Translations under genes and position numbers: made by a program | In this document: positions 51,730-58,970 of the stretch, one piece after another | Position numbering within the stretch: the first letter of the stretch is position 1 | Layout of the letters: each line of letters starts with the position of its first letter | Assembly (NCBI GenBank): GCA_020636075.1 | Contig: JACJYO010000001.1 | Span: forward strand, 186,001-250,000 | From: Lewinellaceae bacterium | Lineage (GTDB): Bacteria > Bacteroidota > Bacteroidia > Chitinophagales > Saprospiraceae | Length of the DNA: 64,000 nucleotides | Reading direction: 5' to 3' | The notes under the pieces: model-generated | The model's input: the letters and a program-made list of their open reading frames with translations, nothing else | Databases searched by the model: none | What the model was told of the DNA's origin: nothing

Positions 51730-52254
51730 ATGGCGCTATTCCTGGAACTGCTAAAATTCACCATTCCCGCGTTAATCGTTTTTTTTACTGCATATTTTCT
51801 ATTGAAAATGCTTCTGGATGAAAGACAACGAATCGACAGGATGGCCCTGCGGCAAGACGCACAAAAGATCACACTTCCACTTCGGCTACAAGCTTACGAA
51901 CGACTTACCCTGCTTTGTGATCGGGTAAGCATCCACAACACGTTGTTACGTATCAGAATGCCTGGGATGACAGTTGCAGACCTCAAGGGTGCATTATTGC
52001 TAAGCATTAGCCAGGAATTTGAGCACAACACCTCTCAACAACTTTTTGTATCTGAAACGTTGTGGCGAATCATCAGCCTTGCAAAATCACAAACACTGGA
52101 TTTGGTAACTGAGGCTGCCGAAAATCTCGACCCACAGGCTAAAGCCGAATTGCTCGTTGACAAGTTACTGGCTGCAGTTGATGAGCAAGATGCAATGCCG
52201 CCACTTCAACGGGCAATCATGGCAATTCGGACTGAAGCGGGGCAACTTTTCTGA
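51730..52254 (+). CDS. small membrane-anchored hypothetical protein (DUF7935-like)
   Basis: The 174-residue protein has one N-terminal membrane helix (LLKFTIPALIVFFTAYFLLKM, residues about 7-27). A helical cytoplasmic part follows, with conserved-looking stretches LPLRLQAYERLTLLCDRV, LLLSISQEFEHNTSQQLFVS and TLWRIISLAKSQ. I associate this pattern with a conserved Bacteroidota family of unknown function, sometimes labelled DUF7935. It has its own promoter and is followed by the long non-coding region before dnaA. Confidence 0.7.
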   Translation: MALFLELLKFTIPALIVFFTAYFLLKMLLDERQRIDRMALRQDAQKITLPLRLQAYERLTLLCDRVSIHNTLLRIRMPGMTVADLKGALLLSISQEFEHNTSQQLFVSETLWRIISLAKSQTLDLVTEAAENLDPQAKAELLVDKLLAAVDEQDAMPPLQRAIMAIRTEAGQLF

Positions 52255-52809
52255 CATTTATAGGCTAAATCACTGGATACCTTTGGGTTAGACCTGAGCA
52301 CCTACTTAACAACATCTTTACAGGTTTTGCGTGCTCTCTGCATTTATCATGTCAGGTATTTATCTGTTTGCCCGGTTGAAAAACAGTTCAAAAGTTTTCA
52401 TCATTTCTGAATGCCTTATTAACTGATTTTCAGGGAGGTTACCGAGAGAAAAAGGCTTATAAAAACATCAAATACTACTAGGTGGGCCGCCAAACCCAGC
52501 CAACTATAAAATCCACCATATCCAATCTTCCAAAATTATAAACCGCAATCAATCGATTTATTGAAATTAAAATTCAAAAAGATAAAATTTAGCGCAGATT
52601 TGGCCTTATCTGGTTGATTATCAGTTCTCCCGAATATCTGAAGCACTGGGGTTGTAGGTGGGTGCGAATTTTTTTTGTCGAAAAATGGGAATTCTATTTC
52701 CGGGATTGCGAGAAAAATGAAAACTTTGTCGCCCTGTCTCGATCGGAAATCTATATTTCGTAACAGAATTTTACTGGAGTTTCTCCTACACCAAATGCAC
52801 CATTTAGGT
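52255..52809 (+). other. 555-base non-coding region upstream of dnaA
   Basis: The region contains a TACCTTTG element at 52278-52285, an AT-rich stretch near 52520-52600, and no open frame of note. I looked for DnaA boxes of the TTATCCACA type and found no clear copy, only loose partial matches such as CCTTATCTGG at 52605. It may hold the dnaA promoter, or it may be part of a replication origin, but the sequence alone does not establish the latter. Confidence 0.5.
52278..52285 (+). promoter_or_regulatory. -7 promoter element TACCTTTG, far upstream of dnaA
   Basis: A strong match to TAnnTTTG, but more than 500 bases before dnaA. It could start a long leader or an unrecognised small RNA. Confidence 0.3.
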
Positions 52810-54240
52810 ATGACTAAGGACTGCCATATGGTATGGGACAGTTGTCTGCGTATCATTAAGAAAAGTGTACCGCCACAAAGTTACAAAACGTGGTTTGAGC
52901 CTATCCGGCCTGTTCATCTGAATAATAGTGAGTTAACTATTCAGGTGCCTAATAAGTTTTTTTATGAATGGCTCGAAGAACATTATGTCCAACTTTTGAA
53001 AACGAGTATCCGGCAGGAATTGGGCGAACGCGGTCGTTTGTTATACCATATTATGGAAGGCACCCAAAACGGAGCCAACAGAACAACCGAACCTACACAT
53101 GCACAACCATCGGCAGACAAGGATAATGAACCGGTCCCTGGTGTGTTTGATGCCGAAATGATTAAAAACCCGTTTGTCATCCCAGGCATTCGTCGAATTA
53201 AGATTGACCCCCAGATAAATCCGAATTATCAGTTTGATAATTTTATTGAAGGCGATTGTAACAGGTTAGCCCGTAACGCAGGAATGGCCGTTGCCAAAAA
53301 ACCTGGAGGAACGGCATTCAATCCACTGGTAATTTTTGGCGATGTTGGTTTAGGCAAAACACATTTGGCACATGCTATTGGCAATGAAGTTGCAAATCGC
53401 AATGCGGACAAAATGGTGCTATATGTTTCCGCCGAAAAGTTTACAAACCAGATCATCCAGGCAATAAAAAACAATGCTGTCAATGATTTTGTAAACTTTT
53501 ACCAGATGATAGACGTCCTCATTTTGGACGACATACAATTCTTGTCCGGCAAACAAAAAACGCAAGAAATTTTCTTCCATATTTTTAACCAGCTACACCA
53601 GAACGGCAAACAAATCATCCTGACTTCTGACCGTCCACCAAAGGATCTTGAAGGCATTCAGGACCGCCTGATTTCCCGTTTCAAATGGGGGCTCAGCGCC
53701 GACCTTCAAGCTCCGGATCTGGAAACCCGAATGGCTATTCTGGGCGCCAAAATGGAAGTGGAAGGTGTCGATATACCTAATGACGTCCTGGAGTTTATTT
53801 GCTACAATATCAAAAACAACATTCGGGAACTGGAAGGCGTGATGATCAGCCTGATGGCCCAATCCACACTCATCCGCCGCGATGTGGATATCGAATTGGC
53901 AAAAGAGGTCATCCGGAACTTTGTTACCACGATCAATAAAGAAATTACGGTTGAATTTATTCAGGAATTGGTGGCCGAACACTTCAATGTACCCGTAGAA
54001 CGTCTGCATCAGGAAACCCGCAAACGGAATATTGTTATCGCCCGGCAGCTTTCCATGTTTTTGGCAAAAAAACTGACCAACAAGTCTTTGAAAGCCATTG
54101 GGGAAACTTTTGGCGGTCGCGATCATAGTACAGTTATCTATTCTTGCAAAGCCGTTCAGGACATGATGGATACGGATATGATCTTCATGGATACGGTTTC
54201 AGAGTTAGAGAAGAAGATCAAAATGAGCCTGAATCACTAA
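52810..54240 (+). CDS. dnaA: chromosomal replication initiator protein DnaA
   Basis: DnaA binds the origin and melts it to load the helicase. The 476-residue protein has the N-terminal domain I (WDSCLRIIKKSVPPQSYKTWFEPI) and a variable linker to about residue 125. The AAA+ domain has Walker A GDVGLGKT (residues 177-184), Walker B ILDD (Asp240, Asp241) and arginine-rich LISRFKWGL. The C-terminal helix-turn-helix domain has LTNKSLKAIGETFGGRDHSTV. I chose the start at 52810 (MTKDCHMVWDSC); in-frame starts further upstream, to 52675, add a basic stretch unlike the family. Met at 52828 is an alternative. Confidence 0.95.
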   Translation: MTKDCHMVWDSCLRIIKKSVPPQSYKTWFEPIRPVHLNNSELTIQVPNKFFYEWLEEHYVQLLKTSIRQELGERGRLLYHIMEGTQNGANRTTEPTHAQPSADKDNEPVPGVFDAEMIKNPFVIPGIRRIKIDPQINPNYQFDNFIEGDCNRLARNAGMAVAKKPGGTAFNPLVIFGDVGLGKTHLAHAIGNEVANRNADKMVLYVSAEKFTNQIIQAIKNNAVNDFVNFYQMIDVLILDDIQFLSGKQKTQEIFFHIFNQLHQNGKQIILTSDRPPKDLEGIQDRLISRFKWGLSADLQAPDLETRMAILGAKMEVEGVDIPNDVLEFICYNIKNNIRELEGVMISLMAQSTLIRRDVDIELAKEVIRNFVTTINKEITVEFIQELVAEHFNVPVERLHQETRKRNIVIARQLSMFLAKKLTNKSLKAIGETFGGRDHSTVIYSCKAVQDMMDTDMIFMDTVSELEKKIKMSLNH

Positions 54241-54296
54241 CTCCGGTAGTTGCCGAAAAGGTAATTGTTATCCGAACTAAAAAGATTTCATTTTTG

Positions 54297-54329
54297 TTTG
54301 GCATTTACTTTCAATTCATTCTACCTTTG
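54297..54329 (+). promoter_or_regulatory. promoter of the tRNA pair
   Basis: TTTG at 54297-54300 and TACCTTTG at 54322-54329 are separated by 21 bases, an ideal Bacteroidota promoter, 27 bases before tRNA-Ser. Confidence 0.7.
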
Positions 54330-54356
54330 CGTCCGCAATTTTAGCCACGTTTATCC

Positions 54357-54446
54357 GGATGGGTGGGTGAGTGGCTGAAACCATCGGTTTGCTAAACCGA
54401 CGTACGGGTAAACCCTGTACCGCGGGTTCGAATCCCGCCCCATCCG
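54357..54446 (+). tRNA. tRNA-Ser (anticodon GCT)
   Basis: The 90-base sequence folds as a class II tRNA. The acceptor arm is GGATGGG/CCCATCC with discriminator G, and the anticodon stem TCGGT/ACCGA encloses TTGCTAA, so the anticodon GCT is at 54391-54393. A long variable arm (GTACGGG/CCCTGTAC) follows, then a T arm with GGTTCGAATCC. The long variable arm and discriminator G fit serine; it reads AGC and AGU. CCA is not encoded. Confidence 0.95.
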
Positions 54447-54449
54447 CAA

Positions 54450-54470
54450 AGCCCGCTAAGGCGGGCTTTT
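54450..54470 (+). terminator. hairpin between the two tRNA genes
   Basis: GCCCGC and GCGGGC form a 6-base-pair stem around a 4-base loop, followed by TTTT. It could end part of the tRNA-Ser transcripts. Confidence 0.55.
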
Positions 54471-54482
54471 AAAATTTTGATT

Positions 54483-54557
54483 CGGGGTATAGCGCAGTCC
54501 GGCTAGCGCACCTGCTTTGGGAGCAGGGGGTCGCAGGTTCGAATCCTGCTACCCCGA
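54483..54557 (+). tRNA. tRNA-Pro (anticodon TGG)
   Basis: The sequence folds as a standard cloverleaf. The acceptor is CGGGGTA/TACCCCG with discriminator A, and the anticodon stem CCTGC/GCAGG encloses TTTGGGA, so the anticodon TGG is at 54518-54520. The T arm is GCAGGTTCGAATCCTGC. It reads CCN proline codons through wobble. The first acceptor base C is typical of bacterial tRNA-Pro. Confidence 0.95.
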
Positions 54558-54566
54558 CAAAAAACT

Positions 54567-54609
54567 CGGGCTAATTTTCTGACAAGCAGAAGATTAGCCC
54601 GTTTTTTTT
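54567..54609 (+). terminator. terminator after tRNA-Pro
   Basis: CGGGCTAATTTTCTG (54567-54581) pairs with CAGAAGATTAGCCCG (54587-54601) with one G-T pair, around a 5-base loop, followed by eight T. Confidence 0.85.
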
Positions 54610-54622
54610 AGATAAATGGAAC

Positions 54623-54904
54623 TCAGACCAACACATCCCGGATGCTTTCATCTTTCTGAAAAACAGATTTAGCAAACGGGCACAAGGGAATGACCTTGAT
54701 ATTTTTTTCGCGGACATATTCCACCAGATTGTTCAGCAATTGCCTCCCCGCACTTTTGCCCCGTAAACGGTCGTCCACTTCAGTGTGATCGATAATCATT
54801 TTGTGCTCCCCCGCCATGGTAAACTCCATCGCGGCGAGCCGCTCACCGTTTTCTGCAATGAAGAATGCACCTTTGTGCCCGTTGATTTCGAATTGTATTT
54901 GCAT
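54623..54904 (-). CDS. small GNAT-family N-acetyltransferase (YjdJ-like)
   Basis: The 93-residue protein matches the short GNAT family with the segments FFIAENGERLAAMEFTM, IIDHTEVDDRLRGKSAGRQLL (acetyl-CoA pyrophosphate-binding arginine/glycine loop) and VIPLCPFAKSVF. Members transfer an acetyl group from acetyl-CoA, but the acceptor for this subfamily is unknown. Its 3' end is 13 bases from the tRNA terminator. Confidence 0.85.
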   Translation of the reverse strand: MQIQFEINGHKGAFFIAENGERLAAMEFTMAGEHKMIIDHTEVDDRLRGKSAGRQLLNNLVEYVREKNIKVIPLCPFAKSVFQKDESIRDVLV

Positions 54905-55053
54905 TTTAAAGAAATTTAATCAGACCAATATCCAAATCTGTTTCGAAAAGCAACATTCATGCAAAGAAGTTTGGTTTCACAAAACAAGCAGTTGCCAATT
55001 TAAGCACAGCACTCAATTGCTGTCGTGCATAAGTATCCTATTTTCGCAACGTC

Positions 55054-57480
55054 ATGCGGAATCATAAACCTGAATTTTACCGGCTGCCATTTTATTTCTG
55101 CCTGCAGTTTCTTGCGTGCAGTCTATTCTTTTTGCCCAATGGATTTGCGCAATGCGGGCAAACGATCAACACATTCCCCTATTTCGAAGACTTCGAATCG
55201 GACCCCGGCGGTTGGATTACCAGTGGCCTGAACAACGACTGGGCATGGGGTATTCCGGCTAAGCCGACGATCAATACTGCGGGCTCTGGCACCCGGTGCT
55301 GGATAACCGGGGGGCTCTCCGGTTCATTCTACAACCTGGGTCAACGCTCTTATGTTGAAAGCCCTTGTTTTGATTTCACGACACTCTCCCACCCCTATAT
55401 TTCATTTAAAATCTGGTGGGAATCAGAACGGCAATACGATGGCGCCAATTTCCAGTATTCCCTCAATGACGGCACAACATGGACCAATGTCGGCGCCGCT
55501 GCCGATCCGGTTGACTGCCTGAATGAAAACTGGTTCAACTCAACTTCAATTACCCACCTGAGCAATCTTGCACAGGTGCGCGATGGTTGGGCAGGAAATA
55601 TCAAACCAACCGTGGGGAGTTGCCTGGGCGGTGGCGGCAGTAACGGCTGGGTAACCGCCCGGCACTGCATGCCCTACCTGGCAAATGAACCCAATGTCAA
55701 ATTCCGCTTTGCATTTGGCGCAGGCACAACCTGCAATGATTTCGACGGCATCGCTTTCGATGCCATCCGAATTGAGAATGCGCCGCCACTGGTTGCCGAT
55801 TTTGAAGTAATCTGCATTTCGTCGGACACCTTCCGGTTTACCAGCCTGGTGGCCAATTGCCCAGACACCTGGAGCTGGGGATTTAACGATCCCGACTCCG
55901 GCCCGTTCAACACCAGTACGGAAGCAAACCCCATCCACGTGTTTACAAAGCCGGGAATTTACACCGTAACCATGCAGGCATCCAGCGACTGTAGCCCCAG
56001 CTCCAGCATTTCCCATACCGTAAGAGTGCTTGGCCTGAATACCAACAGTACACCTGCCGACTGTTTTGGAAACAGCACGGGTAGTGCAACTGTGCAAGCC
56101 ATACCGGGCGGCAGTACACCTAGTTTTGCGTGGAGTACTAGTCCAACTCAATTTGGGCCAACAGCCAGCAATCTTTCCGCCGGCACCTACACCGTTACGA
56201 TGACGGAACCCGGCTCCTGTTCTGCAACAGCCACAGTCACCATTTCAGAACCAGCCCCTTTACAGTATAGCGCAAGTGTTCAACCTGCTTATTGTGGCAA
56301 CCCAACCGGTTCAGCCAGTATCCAGGTTTCCGGTGGCATTGGCCCGTATGGATTTACCTGGTTTCCGCAAGGAGGGAGCATGTCCAATGCCACGAATTTG
56401 CCGGTAGGCGATTACATTGTTTCAATATCAGATCAGAACAGCTGCCTCGACACGGCACATATCCGTATCGATAGCACGGGTATTGTTGCCGAGTTAGCAT
56501 CGAAAATAAATGCAAGCTGCCATGGCGCGATGGATGGCCAAATTCAAATTCAAGTCACCGCCGGCACCCCACCCTACACCTATATCTGGTCGGCAGGCGC
56601 TGGGAACAACCAGACTGCTGAAAACTTGATTGCTGGCAGCTATTCCTTAACAATCAGCGATGCCAACGCCTGCACTACCAGCCTGGTAGCCACCGTTGAT
56701 GAACCGGCTTTATTGACTTTCGACATTTCGACTGTGCCCGTTCGTTGTTTTGGAAATACGGATGGAGTCATTCGGGCCGAGAGTGTCTCCGGAGGCACAC
56801 CCCCCTACAGTTTTTCGCTGGGCCAATCAGCGTTTGGCGGAAATCCTGTTTTTGAAAACCTGGCGGCAGGCAAATACGTACTGTCGGTTCAGGATGCAAA
56901 TGGTTGTCTCGTTTCAGATACGGCAACTGTATTGGAACCGGGGCCTAATCCAATACAAGCCGGGCCAGACACCACTATTGTTCAAGGTGAACAGGTCCAG
57001 CTTATCGGTACAATTTCAGACCCCGGACGGGTGATCCGCTACCAATGGGAGCCCTCAGCTTACCTGGCTTGCGACAGCTGCCTGAAAACGCTGGCCCATC
57101 CACCCGAAACCACCACTTTCACCCTAACTGCCATTGATAGCAGCGGCTGTATCGAGCAGGCAATTGTAGAAATCAAGGTGGAAGCAGCGCCCTTGTATTT
57201 GCCAAATGCTTTTAAGCCGGACTCGGAATCACCAAACGACCGGTTCACCATTTTTGCCGGCACAAGTGTGCAACAAGTGGAGCTAATGCAGGTATACGAC
57301 CGCTGGGGAAATCTGCTGTTTGAAAACCAAAATTTCCAGGCATCAGACCCCGCCGAAGGTTGGGATGGCAAGGCAAATGGGAAAGATGCCTCCCCTGGAA
57401 TTTATGTTTACTTCATCAAATTGAAACTGGTGGATTCCACTACCATCACGAAAAAGGGTGGACTGGTATTAATCCGGTAA
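55054..57480 (+). CDS. T9SS type B protein with jelly-roll, PKD and SprB-type repeats
   Basis: The 808-residue protein has a signal peptide (FYFCLQFLACSLFFLPNGFA). Residues about 30-250 look like a MAM-like or lectin-like jelly roll (PYFEDFESDPGGWITSG, YVESPCFDFTTLSHPYISF, DFDGIAFDAIRIENA). Residues about 252-330 form a PKD domain (FTKPGIYTVTMQASSDC). Residues about 335-635 hold about four SprB-type repeats, and residues about 710-808 a type B sorting domain (YLPNAFKPDSESPNDRF, YDRWGNLLFENQ, GWDGKANGKDA). It is predicted to be a secreted surface adhesin. Confidence 0.85.
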   Translation: MRNHKPEFYRLPFYFCLQFLACSLFFLPNGFAQCGQTINTFPYFEDFESDPGGWITSGLNNDWAWGIPAKPTINTAGSGTRCWITGGLSGSFYNLGQRSYVESPCFDFTTLSHPYISFKIWWESERQYDGANFQYSLNDGTTWTNVGAAADPVDCLNENWFNSTSITHLSNLAQVRDGWAGNIKPTVGSCLGGGGSNGWVTARHCMPYLANEPNVKFRFAFGAGTTCNDFDGIAFDAIRIENAPPLVADFEVICISSDTFRFTSLVANCPDTWSWGFNDPDSGPFNTSTEANPIHVFTKPGIYTVTMQASSDCSPSSSISHTVRVLGLNTNSTPADCFGNSTGSATVQAIPGGSTPSFAWSTSPTQFGPTASNLSAGTYTVTMTEPGSCSATATVTISEPAPLQYSASVQPAYCGNPTGSASIQVSGGIGPYGFTWFPQGGSMSNATNLPVGDYIVSISDQNSCLDTAHIRIDSTGIVAELASKINASCHGAMDGQIQIQVTAGTPPYTYIWSAGAGNNQTAENLIAGSYSLTISDANACTTSLVATVDEPALLTFDISTVPVRCFGNTDGVIRAESVSGGTPPYSFSLGQSAFGGNPVFENLAAGKYVLSVQDANGCLVSDTATVLEPGPNPIQAGPDTTIVQGEQVQLIGTISDPGRVIRYQWEPSAYLACDSCLKTLAHPPETTTFTLTAIDSSGCIEQAIVEIKVEAAPLYLPNAFKPDSESPNDRFTIFAGTSVQQVELMQVYDRWGNLLFENQNFQASDPAEGWDGKANGKDASPGIYVYFIKLKLVDSTTITKKGGLVLIR

Positions 57481-57615
57481 ACTGTATTTTTATCAAAAGG
57501 GCACCGGATTTATGCAAGTGGGTCGCTGGAGGTTTTATTTGCTGTTAAATCTTTCCGAAATTTGCGCGGCTACTTATCTGCATAAGTGCCTTTTTTCTAA
57601 CAACCTTTTCAAACG

Positions 57616-58965
57616 ATGAATAGAAATATATTCATAACACTAGCATTTACCTTCATTATGGGCTTGGGTTTTTGGCTAAATGCCTGCCAATCCGGTAATG
57701 ACAACTACAAGATGCTAGCCGACAATCCGGAGTTGGTGCACCGTGGTATGCGCCGGATCACCGATATCATGCGCCACGACATTTTCTCACCCCCACAGGC
57801 CTCCCGAATTTATGCTTATTCTGCCGTGGCTGCTTATGAAGCGCTTGTCCCGGGTTACCCGGATTACCGTTCATTGGCCGGACAGTTAAATGGCCTCACA
57901 GAATGCCCGAAACCGGAGTCCGGTGCGGAATATTGCTACCCGCTTGCGTCGGTTACCGCCTTGATGAAAGTGGGTAAAAACCTGATTTTTTCCGAATCGA
58001 GCATGACCGATCTGGAAGAAACAATTTTCGAAGAATTCCAGGCCATGGATTTGCCGGAGGCAGTTTATGAGCGTTCAGTCAAATTTGGCCAGGATGTCGC
58101 CGATCATATCATCCAATGGACCAAATCCGATAATTACGCACAAACACGCAGCGCACCAAAATATACGATCGATGTGAAGGACCGCAGCCGCTGGGTGCCA
58201 ACACCGCCTCAATACAACGACGCTGTAGAGCCCCATTGGAAACTCATCCGCCCTTGGGTGCTTGACTCTGCCCGCCAGCTAAAGCCGATACCCAATATCC
58301 CCTTCAGCGAAGATCCCAACAGCGAGTTTACCAAGGCAGTCCGTCAAGTCTACGACGTCAGCAAAACGCTCAGCGATTTTGAAAAAGAAAGTGCACTATA
58401 CTGGGATTGCAACCCCTTTGAAGTAGACGTTGCCGGACACCTCATGGTGGCCACTAAGAAAATCAGCCCCGGCGGGCACTGGGTCAACATAACCGGACAC
58501 GCTTGCCGGAAAGTCAATGCGTCCATTATTAAATCTGCAGAGACCTACGCCCTGGTTTCCCTGGCACTCGCCGACGCATTTATTAGTTGTTGGACGGAAA
58601 AGTATATCGGGAATCTCGTTCGCCCTGAAACGGTGATCAATCGCACATTCGACCCCAGTTGGCACCCATTCATCGAAACGCCGCCTTTCCCGGAGCATAC
58701 CAGCGGCCATGCTACCATTTCCGCAGCTGCGGCTACCATCCTTACGAAATCTTTTGGCGAGCCATTTGAATTTACCGATAGCACCGAAATGATTTTCAAT
58801 ATGGCGCCGCGTACCTTCAAATCCTTTTATGAAGCGTCCGACCAGGCAGCCATGAGTCGGCTATGGGGTGGCATACACTACCACATCGCCAATGAAGGTG
58901 GTCGAATGAACGGCCGCGAGATAGGCAATTACATTTGGAATAAAATCCAGACACGAACCCAATAA
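57616..58965 (+). CDS. vanadium-dependent haloperoxidase-like lipoprotein (PAP2 superfamily)
   Basis: The 449-residue protein has a signal peptide with a lipobox (FWLNAC), so it is probably membrane-anchored outside the cytoplasm. The C-terminal half has the three motifs shared by vanadium haloperoxidases and PAP2 phosphatases: K-x6-RP as Lys329 to Arg336-Pro337, a P/TSGH motif as TSGH ending at His365, and SR-x5-H as Ser414-Arg415 to His421. His421 would be the residue binding vanadate or phosphate. The sequence fits the bacterial vanadium-dependent haloperoxidase group better than small PAP2 enzymes because of its length and N-terminal helical domain. The halide or phosphate substrate is not known. 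Confidence 0.8.
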   Translation: MNRNIFITLAFTFIMGLGFWLNACQSGNDNYKMLADNPELVHRGMRRITDIMRHDIFSPPQASRIYAYSAVAAYEALVPGYPDYRSLAGQLNGLTECPKPESGAEYCYPLASVTALMKVGKNLIFSESSMTDLEETIFEEFQAMDLPEAVYERSVKFGQDVADHIIQWTKSDNYAQTRSAPKYTIDVKDRSRWVPTPPQYNDAVEPHWKLIRPWVLDSARQLKPIPNIPFSEDPNSEFTKAVRQVYDVSKTLSDFEKESALYWDCNPFEVDVAGHLMVATKKISPGGHWVNITGHACRKVNASIIKSAETYALVSLALADAFISCWTEKYIGNLVRPETVINRTFDPSWHPFIETPPFPEHTSGHATISAAAATILTKSFGEPFEFTDSTEMIFNMAPRTFKSFYEASDQAAMSRLWGGIHYHIANEGGRMNGREIGNYIWNKIQTRTQ

Positions 58966-58970
58966 AAGGC

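Noticed and set aside
52605..52625. DnaA-box-like matches before dnaA
   Set aside because: The best matches differ from TTATCCACA at several positions and do not cluster.
55546..56151. 201-residue minus-strand frame over the SprB/PKD protein
   Set aside because: It is antisense to a protein with clear signal, PKD and sorting domains and has no features of its own.
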